Below are positions 9,727 through 16,763 of a DNA stretch of 64,000 nucleotides, piece after piece. The stretch is from Flavobacteriales bacterium. GTDB taxonomy: Bacteria; Bacteroidota; Bacteroidia; Flavobacteriales_F; PHOS-HE28. A program made the translations under genes and the position numbers. The notes beneath the pieces were generated by a model, which saw nothing but the letters and a program-made list of their open reading frames with translations, had not been told where the DNA came from and searched no databases. The stretch is from NCBI GenBank assembly GCA_016710015.1, contig JADJLR010000004.1:1-64000 (forward strand), written 5' to 3'. The number at the start of each line of letters is the position of its first letter. Positions within the stretch are counted from its first letter, which is position 1.

Positions 9727-10296
9727 ATGCGCCCGCTAGGAGCCACCATCTTGAGTTTCTTCTTCCGTGGACTGCTCCTCTTGGTCCCGGTAACCCTCAT
9801 CCTCTGGGCCAGTTGGCAGGCACTCACCTTTCTGGATGGCATCATACCGTTGGACATACCCGGTCTCGGACTGCTATCACTGTTGGTCATCATCACGGTG
9901 GTGGGTTGGTTGGGTAGTTCGATCCTGTACACACCGATCGCCGCAATGGGCGAGGAGTTGCTGCAACGGATCCCCTTCCTGAAAACGCTGTACGGTGCGC
10001 TGAAGGATCTCGTGGAAGCGCTGGTCGGGCAAAAGAAGAAATTCGATCGACCGGTCTTAGTGCGCATCGGGCCTGGCGTGGAAGCAGAACGGGTGGGTTT
10101 CCTCACCCAGTCCGACTTGGAACACTTGGGGATCGGTGATGACAAAGTTGCCGTGTACCTGCCGCATGCATTCGCGTGGAGCGGCAACCTCGTGATCGTA
10201 CCTGCCAAGAACGTGACGATCTTGGACGCAAGGGCTGCGGATATCATGAAGTTCGTAGTGAGCGGTGGCGTTTCGAAGGTGGATGACGAAGAATGA
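9727..10296 (+). CDS. DUF502 family membrane protein
   Basis: A 189-residue protein with two N-terminal transmembrane helices (about residues 12-32 and 45-68: LLLLVPVTLILWASWQALTF and LGLLSLLVIITVVGWLGSS). They are followed by the conserved IPFLKTLYGALKDLVEALVG and the cytoplasmic GFLTQSDLEHLG and VYLPHAFAWSGNLVIVP segments of DUF502. The function of the family is unknown. It has its own promoter-like TAGCTTTG just upstream. Confidence 0.9.
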   Translation: MRPLGATILSFFFRGLLLLVPVTLILWASWQALTFLDGIIPLDIPGLGLLSLLVIITVVGWLGSSILYTPIAAMGEELLQRIPFLKTLYGALKDLVEALVGQKKKFDRPVLVRIGPGVEAERVGFLTQSDLEHLGIGDDKVAVYLPHAFAWSGNLVIVPAKNVTILDARAADIMKFVVSGGVSKVDDEE

Positions 10297-10338
10297 TCGG
10301 CCCTTGTTCGGCATGACCCTTGCTTGATCCGTGAACCG

Positions 10339-11205
10339 ATGACCGCCCGTTCCCTTCTTTTCCTCCCGCTGATCCTATCCATCAGCGGTGCCGCGCAGAA
10401 CATGGTGCAGCCCTCCTCCTTCGCTTTCAGTGACGGAGTTCTACCCACGCTCAGTTTCACGTTCGAAGGCACGGATGTCCGATCCGTGGAAAGCTATTGG
10501 AAGGACGAATTGAAGAAGATGAGTGCTTCGGTCAGCTCAAAAAAGGAGTTGATCGCCGCCGCTGCATTGATCCCGCAGGTCTCCACGGATACGGTCCGGA
10601 TCCTGATGAAGGCCGAGCAACACAAGGGAAGTCCACTGACCGTGGCCCATGTTGCGATCCTCACTACCGCTGGTGCGTTATCCCCCAACAGCGAACCGAA
10701 GACCTATGATGCGGGTGTCGCATTCGTGCAGCGCCACAGCACCTTGATCCGCCATCAACTCGCTACACGGGAACTTACTTTGGCCGAACGTGGTCTGGAC
10801 AAGTTGAAGGGTGAACTTCGAGAGCTCCAACGCGCCAAGGAACGCGCCGAAGCAGGCATCGAAAAGAGCAACCAGAAAGCGGCGGAAGCCGTGCAAGACC
10901 GGGAGCGATACCGAGTTGAAGCCGAAGCCAATGGACCGCGCATCACCGAATTGCAGAGCGACGTGACCCTGACCACGGACGAAGCCATGGCCAAGGAATT
11001 GGCGGACCTCGAAAAGCAGCGGGACAAGGCCCTGGACAAGCAGCGTAAAGCGGAGAACGACGAACGCAACATGACCAAGAAAGCGGACGACCTCACGTGG
11101 GACATCAAGAAGAACGTGGAGGACCAAGCACGTAAAAGCGAGGCCATCGCTCAACAGGAAACACTTGTGGAGAGCCTGCGCGAGAAGCTGAAGACCATTC
11201 GTTGA
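10339..11205 (+). CDS. Secreted coiled-coil protein of unknown function
   Basis: A protein of 288 residues with a signal peptide (MTARSLLFLPLILSISGAAQ). Residues ~20-130 form a globular part (LPTLSFTFEGTDVRSVESYWKD) that I do not recognise. Residues ~140-285 are rich in K, E, R and A with heptad-like spacing (GLDKLKGELRELQRAKERAE, DLEKQRDKALDKQRKAENDE), predicting a long coiled coil. I chose the ATG at 10339 rather than a TTG five codons upstream because it fits the signal peptide. Likely periplasmic or exported. Confidence 0.7.
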   Translation: MTARSLLFLPLILSISGAAQNMVQPSSFAFSDGVLPTLSFTFEGTDVRSVESYWKDELKKMSASVSSKKELIAAAALIPQVSTDTVRILMKAEQHKGSPLTVAHVAILTTAGALSPNSEPKTYDAGVAFVQRHSTLIRHQLATRELTLAERGLDKLKGELRELQRAKERAEAGIEKSNQKAAEAVQDRERYRVEAEANGPRITELQSDVTLTTDEAMAKELADLEKQRDKALDKQRKAENDERNMTKKADDLTWDIKKNVEDQARKSEAIAQQETLVESLREKLKTIR

Positions 11206-11238
11206 CCGGACCATTCGGCCACCTACCTTTCGGTGCCC

Positions 11239-12150
11239 ATGCACGCGCGCCGCAATGCCCTGTTGTTGTTGCACCTTACGGTGTTCATCTGGGGTTTCAC
11301 GGGCATCTTGGGCAAGTTGATCCAGCAGAGTCCCGTCCACATGGTGTACACCCGGACGGCCATCGCAGCGGCCGGCCTAGCCGTTGTGGCCTTGTGGAAA
11401 CGCAGAAGCCTCTCGCCCTTCACGCCGGATATCGGTCAGTACCTGCTCACCAGCTTGCTCATCACGGCGCATTGGTTCACCTTCTTCCTCGCGATCAAGA
11501 TCAGCACGGCCTCCATTGCGGCCGCGTGTCTCAGTACCAGCACGGTGTTCACCGCATTGCTGGAGCCACTTTGGTTCAAGCGGAAGCTGCGGCTATATGA
11601 AGTGGTGCTCGGCGTGATCGTGGTAGCTGCCTTGGTGTTGATCTTCGGCTTGGAGAGCGGTTATCGGGAAGGCATTCTCGTGGCCACCTTGAGCGCCTTG
11701 TTGAGCGCATGGTTCAACATCGTGAATGGAGTACTGGTGAACCGCGATAGCGCATTGCGGATCGGGTTCTACGAAATGGTCGGGGCGGTGCTTGTTCTCG
11801 GCGCGTACCTCCTATTCATCAACGACCTTCCGCCGCCGCTTTGGGAATTGCCCACGAGCGACATCGTCTATCACCTCATCCTCGGATCGGTCTGCACCTC
11901 GTTCGCCTTCGTAGCAGGTATCGCCGTGATGCGACAGCTCTCACCATTCACTGTTGTCCTCACAGTGAATCTCGAACCCGTTTACACCATTCTCATCGCC
12001 TTGCTCATCTGGGGTTCCGAAGAGCAACTACGCACGGGCTCCTACCTCGGCATCGCGTTGATACTCGCCTGTTTGCTGGTGAATGGCTGGTATCAGAAAC
12101 GACGAAAGCGAAATGAAGTGATCGAACCCGATCCACTTTCTCACGGTTAG
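11239..12150 (+). CDS. EamA-family (DMT) transporter
   Basis: About 303 residues with ten predicted membrane helices in two EamA halves. The first contains FIWGFTGILGKLI and the second begins near FYEMVGAVLVLGAYLLF; the typical TVVLTVNLEPVYTILIALLI-like segment precedes the last helix. The family exports metabolites such as amino acids or nucleosides; the substrate is not predictable. I chose the ATG at 11239 over a GTG two codons upstream. The stop codon TAG (12148-12150) is also the first three bases of repeat element B1. Confidence 0.88.
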   Translation: MHARRNALLLLHLTVFIWGFTGILGKLIQQSPVHMVYTRTAIAAAGLAVVALWKRRSLSPFTPDIGQYLLTSLLITAHWFTFFLAIKISTASIAAACLSTSTVFTALLEPLWFKRKLRLYEVVLGVIVVAALVLIFGLESGYREGILVATLSALLSAWFNIVNGVLVNRDSALRIGFYEMVGAVLVLGAYLLFINDLPPPLWELPTSDIVYHLILGSVCTSFAFVAGIAVMRQLSPFTVVLTVNLEPVYTILIALLIWGSEEQLRTGSYLGIALILACLLVNGWYQKRRKRNEVIEPDPLSHG

Positions 12151-12310
12151 AGGGCACCTCAAGACCATCCTTCGGGCTACGCGAGGGCCTCGTGCGCCGA
12201 TATTTCGTTGCTTAAAGCCTCACGTAGCTCATGCTATGCTCGGCTTTCGCGCCTCATCTGGTCACATGATCCATCTCGCTCGCTTCCAAAAACGATCTTG
12301 AGGTGCTCTC
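12148..12310. repeat. Palindromic element B, copy 1 (B1)
   Basis: The element is about 160 bp with imperfect inverted ends: AGGGCACCTCAAGA (12151-12164) against TCTTGAGGTGCTCT (12296-12309), 13 of 14 paired. The interior is highly similar to the copy at 51341-51505, including GCCTCACGTAGC followed by TCATGCTATGCTCGG, and ATATTTCGTTGC. The leading TAG is the stop codon of the EamA gene. It may act as a terminator or be a miniature mobile element. Confidence 0.75.
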
Positions 12311-12328
12311 AAATCCGACCTTTGCACC

Positions 12329-12949
12329 ATGAACAGGATCAAAGGCCTCATCATCCTTGTCGCCGTCGCATTGTTGGTGTACTTCATCACGCGGCAGGTG
12401 TACGAGCCCGAGGCACGATCGGAGACCATTAGTTCCACCATCCTCTTGGAACGCGTCCGACCAGTCCTGAAGTTGATCACGGTGGAAGGTGAATTCAACG
12501 AGATCTACGATAGCCGGTCCAGCGCATCCATGTTCGAAATACTGAAGAGCTTTACGCCCTTTCAGAAGCGCGCATTGTTGCGGATCAAGGCACGCGTGAG
12601 TGTCGGTTACGATATGGAAAGCATGGACCTGTCCGTGGATGACGCGACCCGGACCGTGTCATTGAAAGGGAAAGCCTTGCCCGAAATACTTTCCATCGAA
12701 CACCAAGTGGATTATTACAACATCGACCAAGGGCTCTTCAACTCATTCACTGCTGCTGAGATCAACCGGATCGAGCAGGATGCCCAGTTGAAGATCCGGC
12801 AGCAGATCCCGAAAAGCGGTTTGTTCGAAGAAGCGGTAGCGCGGCGTTCCGAGGTGATCGGTGTGATCCGCGCTCTGGTGGAAGGTGCAGGTTGGACATT
12901 CGCGGATACCAGCGGCCCCCATGGAGCGCCAGTGCCCATCAAGCAGTAG
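12329..12949 (+). CDS. DUF4230 domain protein
   Basis: A 206-residue protein with one N-terminal transmembrane helix (GLIILVAVALLVYFITRQV, residues 5-23) and an extracytoplasmic DUF4230 domain: ILLERVRPVLKLITVEGEF, ALLRIKARVSVGYDMESM, HQVDYYNIDQGLFN. Function unknown. ACCTTTGCACC just before the ATG resembles the -7 box, implying a very short leader immediately after repeat element B1. Confidence 0.85.
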   Translation: MNRIKGLIILVAVALLVYFITRQVYEPEARSETISSTILLERVRPVLKLITVEGEFNEIYDSRSSASMFEILKSFTPFQKRALLRIKARVSVGYDMESMDLSVDDATRTVSLKGKALPEILSIEHQVDYYNIDQGLFNSFTAAEINRIEQDAQLKIRQQIPKSGLFEEAVARRSEVIGVIRALVEGAGWTFADTSGPHGAPVPIKQ

Positions 12950-12980
12950 GGCACAGGCAAATAGCGCAGGGCCAGCCCGG

Positions 12981-12988
12981 TATCTTTG
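12981..12988 (+). promoter_or_regulatory. Bacteroidota -7 element TATCTTTG upstream of ispG
   Basis: An exact TAnnTTTG ends 15 bases before the ispG ATG at 13004. A -33 TTTG is not obvious. Confidence 0.55.
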
Positions 12989-13003
12989 CCCCGCTCCAAG
13001 ACC

Positions 13004-14983
13004 ATGGCCGAGACCACATTTGCTCCTTGGGTGTATTGCCCCAGCCTGACGCGCTACGAGCGTTGGAAGACCCGTGCTGTGCGCATCGGCGACATCGGCA
13101 TCGGTGGCGACAACCCGATCCGGGTGCAAAGCATGACCACCACGGATACGATGGACACTGCGGGAACCGTGGCGCAGAGCATCCGCATGATCGAAGCGGG
13201 TTGTGAGCTGGTGCGGATCACCGCTCCGAGCAAGAAGGAAGCGGAGAACCTGGCCGAGATCAAAAAGAAATTGGTGGCCGCAGGGTACAAAACACCCTTG
13301 GTCGCCGACATCCATTTCACCCCGAATGCAGCGGAGATCGCGGCACGCATCGTGGAGAAGGTGCGCGTGAACCCCGGGAACTACGCGGACAAGAAGAAGT
13401 TCGATGTACGCGAATACAGCGACGTCCAATACGAAGCTGAGTTGGAACGCATCCGTGAACGCTTCACGCCGCTGGTGCGCATCTGCAAAGAACATGGTAC
13501 GGCCATGCGCATCGGCACGAACCATGGGAGCCTGAGTGATCGCATCTTGAATCGGTATGGCGACACGCCCGAAGGCATGGTGGAAAGCGCCTTCGAATTC
13601 CTGCGGATCTGTCGCGACGAGAATTACCACGAGATCGTGCTGAGCATGAAGTCCAGCAACGTACAAGTGATGGTGCAGGCGTACCGCTTGTTGGTGCATC
13701 GCATGATGGCCCAGAGCTGGGACTACCCGTTGCACCTCGGTGTCACCGAAGCCGGCGATGGAGAGGATGGGCGCGTGAAGAGTGCAGCGGGCATCGGAGC
13801 GTTGTTGGAAGATGGACTTGGTGATACCGTGCGTGTGAGCTTGACCGAAGAGCCCGAGTTCGAGATCCCCGTCGCGCGCGCATTGGTGGATCGCTACGCA
13901 ACACGTTACGGCCACAGACATATTCCTGACGTGAGCTCCTCCCCTCTCCTCGGGAGAGGGGCCGGGGGTGAAGCCTTGGATCCGTTCTCGCATGTCCGTC
14001 GTCACACGCATGAGGTGCTCAACATGGGTGCACGACATGTACCGGTGGTGATGGCCGACCTCAGTGCAAAGGAGAAGATCACGCCGGCCACCTTCTTCGC
14101 TTGGGGCTATCGCTACAGCGTTCCTCTGGACAAGTGGAACATCACGGATCAGGCCTGCGACTACGCATACATCGGCACCAACACGATCGACTTCGAGATC
14201 CCCGGAACGCTCGGCGTCGTGCAGGACCATGCCACGTGGTTGTTGAACACGAGCAAGGATCGTCACTACCCATTCATACAGCCGAACGATTACTTAAATG
14301 GTGTCGAACAGCACCCGCAATTCAACTTGGTGTATGCCACACTTCCGGATCTCGACGCTGCATTCATCGCGAAATTGAAAAGCGACCCTTCCGCCGTGTT
14401 GCTCATCGACACGTACAACGCGCACGGCATGGCGGAGCAACGGCGCTTGTTCTTGGAGTTGATGGAACGTGGCTGCGAGACACCTGTGATCATCGGTCAC
14501 GCGTATGGCGGCATCACCAAAGATGAACTCGTCCTGCATAGCAGCACCGATATGGGACCACTCTTCCTCGATGGTTTCGGGGATGGCGTCTTCGTTGCCG
14601 ATGAAGACGGAGGTCGAGAAGACCTTGTTTGCCGCACCGCCTTCGGAATCCTACAAGCCACGCGCACACGCACCAGCAAGACCGAGTACATCAGTTGTCC
14701 AAGCTGCGGCCGCACCCTCTTCGACCTGCAAGAAACCACCGCAAGGATCCGAGCGCGCACCAGCCACTTGAAAGGCATCAAGATCGGTATCATGGGCTGC
14801 ATCGTAAATGGTCCCGGCGAAATGGCCGATGCCGATTACGGCTATGTAGGAACGGGCGTAGGCGTGATCACCCTCTACAAGGAAAAGGAAGTGGTAAAGC
14901 GCAATGTTCCGAGTGAACACGCCGTGGATGAGCTGATCGAATTGATCCGCCAGCACGGAGATTGGGTGGAGGTCACGAATTGA
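13004..14983 (+). CDS. ispG: 4-hydroxy-3-methylbut-2-enyl diphosphate synthase, large form, with a palindromic in-frame insert
   Basis: At 659 residues this is the large, insert-bearing form of IspG (GcpE), as in Bacteroidota, Chlamydia and plants. It makes HMBPP in the MEP isoprenoid pathway with a [4Fe-4S] cluster. The N-terminal TIM barrel has IRVQSMTTTDTMDT and ADIHFTPNAA; the C-terminal domain has the cluster motif CPSCGRTLFDLQ and GCIVNGPGEMADADYGYVG. At 13932-13975 the coding sequence contains a 9-bp stem palindrome read as SSSPLLGRGAGGEA, which looks like an inserted repeat. I chose the ATG at 13004 because MAETTFAPWVYCPSLTRYER matches family starts. ispD lies at 26047 in the same window. 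Confidence 0.95.
   Translation: MAETTFAPWVYCPSLTRYERWKTRAVRIGDIGIGGDNPIRVQSMTTTDTMDTAGTVAQSIRMIEAGCELVRITAPSKKEAENLAEIKKKLVAAGYKTPLVADIHFTPNAAEIAARIVEKVRVNPGNYADKKKFDVREYSDVQYEAELERIRERFTPLVRICKEHGTAMRIGTNHGSLSDRILNRYGDTPEGMVESAFEFLRICRDENYHEIVLSMKSSNVQVMVQAYRLLVHRMMAQSWDYPLHLGVTEAGDGEDGRVKSAAGIGALLEDGLGDTVRVSLTEEPEFEIPVARALVDRYATRYGHRHIPDVSSSPLLGRGAGGEALDPFSHVRRHTHEVLNMGARHVPVVMADLSAKEKITPATFFAWGYRYSVPLDKWNITDQACDYAYIGTNTIDFEIPGTLGVVQDHATWLLNTSKDRHYPFIQPNDYLNGVEQHPQFNLVYATLPDLDAAFIAKLKSDPSAVLLIDTYNAHGMAEQRRLFLELMERGCETPVIIGHAYGGITKDELVLHSSTDMGPLFLDGFGDGVFVADEDGGREDLVCRTAFGILQATRTRTSKTEYISCPSCGRTLFDLQETTARIRARTSHLKGIKIGIMGCIVNGPGEMADADYGYVGTGVGVITLYKEKEVVKRNVPSEHAVDELIELIRQHGDWVEVTN
13932..13975 (+). 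repeat. Palindromic repeat inserted in frame in ispG
   Basis: CCCCTCTCC, a three-base loop TCG, and GGAGAGGGG (13941-13961) form a perfect 9-bp hairpin, followed by CCGGGGGTGAAGC. The piece encodes SPLLGRGAGGEA within the IspG insert region. Similar hairpin repeats that add such peptides occur in other genomes. Confidence 0.7.
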
Positions 14984-15622
14984 ATGAAGCGTAGAACCAG
15001 ACAGGTCATGAAACCCCTCTTGATCCTTCTCGCTTTTGCGACCTTCCCTTTTGTTGTCAATGCCCAGCGCACCCGCTCCCTCGAAGCACTCGCCACGACC
15101 ATGATCGGCAGTTATTCCAGTGCCGCTCAAGCCACCGAGGACACGAGCTACTTCAACATCGAATTGGAGATGGTGCGCATCTGGCCCAAGCGCAAGGATG
15201 GGGTTTGGCTCTACGTGGAGCAAGCTGTAGCAACGAGCAAGGAGAAGCCGTACCGTCAACGTGTGTACCATGTGCAGGAGTTGAACGACAGCACCTTCAC
15301 CAGTAACATCCTTACCATCAAAGGGGGCGATGCATTGTTCGGAGCCTACAAGGATCCATTGCTCTTGGAGCAGCTCCAAAAAGATTCAGTGGAAGTACTG
15401 GATGGCTGCACGATCACACTGCGCACACAAGGGAAGAGCTACGTGGGTAGCACCGATGGGCGGAAGTGTTCGAATGCATGGGGGGAAGCAACTTACGCTA
15501 CGAGCGAGGTCACGATCGCATCTTGCATGATGGTGAGTTGGGACCGTGGCTACAACGACGAAGGTGAGCAGGTCTGGGGGGCAGAGAAAGGCGGTTATCG
15601 CTTCGTGAAGCGGACCCCCTGA
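14984..15622 (+). CDS. CpcT/CpeT-like exported protein
   Basis: A 212-residue protein with a signal peptide (PLLILLAFATFPFVVNAQ, the ATG at 15008 being an alternative start). The mature part has the CpcT/CpeT fold landmarks: MIGSYSSAAQATEDTSYFNI, WLYVEQAVATSKEKPYRQRV, YHVQELND, DGCTITLRTQGKSYVGSTDG and MMVSWDRGYNDEGEQVWG. In cyanobacteria this family attaches bilins to phycobiliproteins; in a heterotrophic Bacteroidota it must do something else, possibly binding a hydrophobic ligand. Its ATG follows the ispG stop without a gap. Confidence 0.82.
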   Translation: MKRRTRQVMKPLLILLAFATFPFVVNAQRTRSLEALATTMIGSYSSAAQATEDTSYFNIELEMVRIWPKRKDGVWLYVEQAVATSKEKPYRQRVYHVQELNDSTFTSNILTIKGGDALFGAYKDPLLLEQLQKDSVEVLDGCTITLRTQGKSYVGSTDGRKCSNAWGEATYATSEVTIASCMMVSWDRGYNDEGEQVWGAEKGGYRFVKRTP

Positions 15623-15682
15623 ACACGATACCGCCGGATCGACACCTTGCCGACCCGACGGTATGCTGTTGCGAACGTGTTC

Positions 15683-15808
15683 TTAGCGCGCAGCGGATGC
15701 CACTTGTGCGGTGTCTTGATCGGCCTCTTTGCCGTGGACGTGCACAACAAAGGCCAATACGACGAGTAGAACTGCGGCTTGGAGGAGGGTGCGATACTTG
15801 GGTTCCAT
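15683..15808 (-). CDS. Small single-span membrane protein (41 aa)
   Basis: An open frame of 41 codons runs from ATG (15808-15806) to TAA. It encodes a short basic start (MEPKYR), one hydrophobic helix (TLLQAAVLLVVLAFVVHVHG) and a short polar tail (KEADQDTAQVASAAR). It is convergent with the CpeT-like gene. No homologue is recognised and the ribosome-binding site is weak, so this is a prediction only. Confidence 0.45.
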   Translation of the reverse strand: MEPKYRTLLQAAVLLVVLAFVVHVHGKEADQDTAQVASAAR

Positions 15809-15929
15809 GGTGTTCGGATTGCGTGGTTACAGACCAGTGAACGGACCATTTCCGCAGTGGTTCCACCTCTTCGACATAAAGCAGCCGATCTTCGACGAAT
15901 GCCTTCCGGCCGACCGCCGGATCTGCTAA

Positions 15930-16090
15930 TCCCATTTCGCATGAGAAGAGCGTCCAAAGGTGCGCCGCCAATTTTTCGAAGGACGATCCGAGGGCAGTGT
16001 TGCGTAGTGGTGCCTACGGAACTGTGCCCTCGGAGAAGTCATGCGGAAAATTGGCAAGCAGACCGGGTGTTCTTCTCATGCGAAATGGTA
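15930..16090 (+). repeat. Palindromic element A, copy 2 (A2): candidate structured RNA or MITE
   Basis: Perfect 18-bp inverted ends lie at 15932-15949 and 16071-16088 (CCATTTCGCATGAGAAGA). Nested stems follow: GCCAATTTTTCG (15967-15978) with CGGAAAATTGGC (16044-16055); CCGAGGGCA (from 15988) with TGCCCTCGG (to 16033); CGTAG (16003-16007) with CTACG (16014-16018). Compared with A1 the paired bases are exchanged while internal-loop sequence is kept. Confidence 0.75.
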
Positions 16091-16106
16091 TAACTACCTT
16101 TCTTGC

Positions 16107-16763
16107 ATGCAGCGAACGCTCCTCATCGCCGGCGCTACCGGATCGGTCGGCACCGCGGTTACGGAACTGGCCGCTGCCGACGGGCGCTTCGGTCGCGTGA
16201 TCACCTGGGGACGCAGGCCGGTACCGGGCACGAATGCCCGCGTGGAGCACTGGGGCCCCTTGGAGGGCGATCTCATCAAAGGTCTTCGCCCTGTACCTGT
16301 GGACGCAGTGATCTGCTGTTTGGGGACCACGATCAGGCAAGTGGGTGGGGACAAAGCCGCGTTCATCCATGTGGATCAAGAACTCGTGCTTGCGCTCGGT
16401 CAATGGGCCAGCAGCAGAGGTGCCCGCATGTGTGTGGTGACCGCCATGGCCGCCGATCCGAAGAGCCGCATCTTTTATAACCGGGTGAAGGGCACGGTGG
16501 AACAAGAACTCCAGCAAATGGCATTCCCTGCCCTGCACCTCTTCCGGCCCTCGATCCTTGATGGACCACGCAAGCAGAACCGAACCGGAGAAAAGATCGC
16601 CCTTGTGGTGATGAAAGCACTTCGTCCGCTGTTACCTACGGACTACCGGCCCATGCCGCACGATACGCTCGCTAAGGCGTTGATCAATGCTGCGCTGAAG
16701 TCGGATACAGGAACGCATGTACATACGTACCGTTCCATTCTGGAACTTGCCAAAGGAGCCTAA
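16107..16763 (+). CDS. NAD(P)-binding atypical SDR-family protein
   Basis: A 218-residue protein with the Rossmann dinucleotide motif GATGSVG at residues ~8-14 (TLLIAGATGSVGTAVTELAA), then DAVICCLGTTIRQ, VDQELVLALGQWA, CVVTAMAADPKSRIFYNRVKG and HLFRPSILDGPR. This order matches the HTATIP2/YbjT-like group of atypical short-chain dehydrogenases; no specific substrate is known. I chose the ATG at 16107 because the Rossmann motif follows directly and the upstream frame lies inside repeat element A2. TACCTTTC lies just before the start. Confidence 0.85.
   Translation: MQRTLLIAGATGSVGTAVTELAAADGRFGRVITWGRRPVPGTNARVEHWGPLEGDLIKGLRPVPVDAVICCLGTTIRQVGGDKAAFIHVDQELVLALGQWASSRGARMCVVTAMAADPKSRIFYNRVKGTVEQELQQMAFPALHLFRPSILDGPRKQNRTGEKIALVVMKALRPLLPTDYRPMPHDTLAKALINAALKSDTGTHVHTYRSILELAKGA

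Noticed and set aside
9189..10472. A 427-codon minus-strand frame under the MmcQ and DUF502 genes
   Set aside because: It is antisense to well-supported small genes and its sequence has low-complexity Ser/Arg composition.
12743..14266. A 507-codon open frame antisense to ispG
   Set aside because: It lies opposite a clearly conserved gene, has no recognisable domain and a His/Asp-rich composition typical of antisense frames in GC-rich genes.
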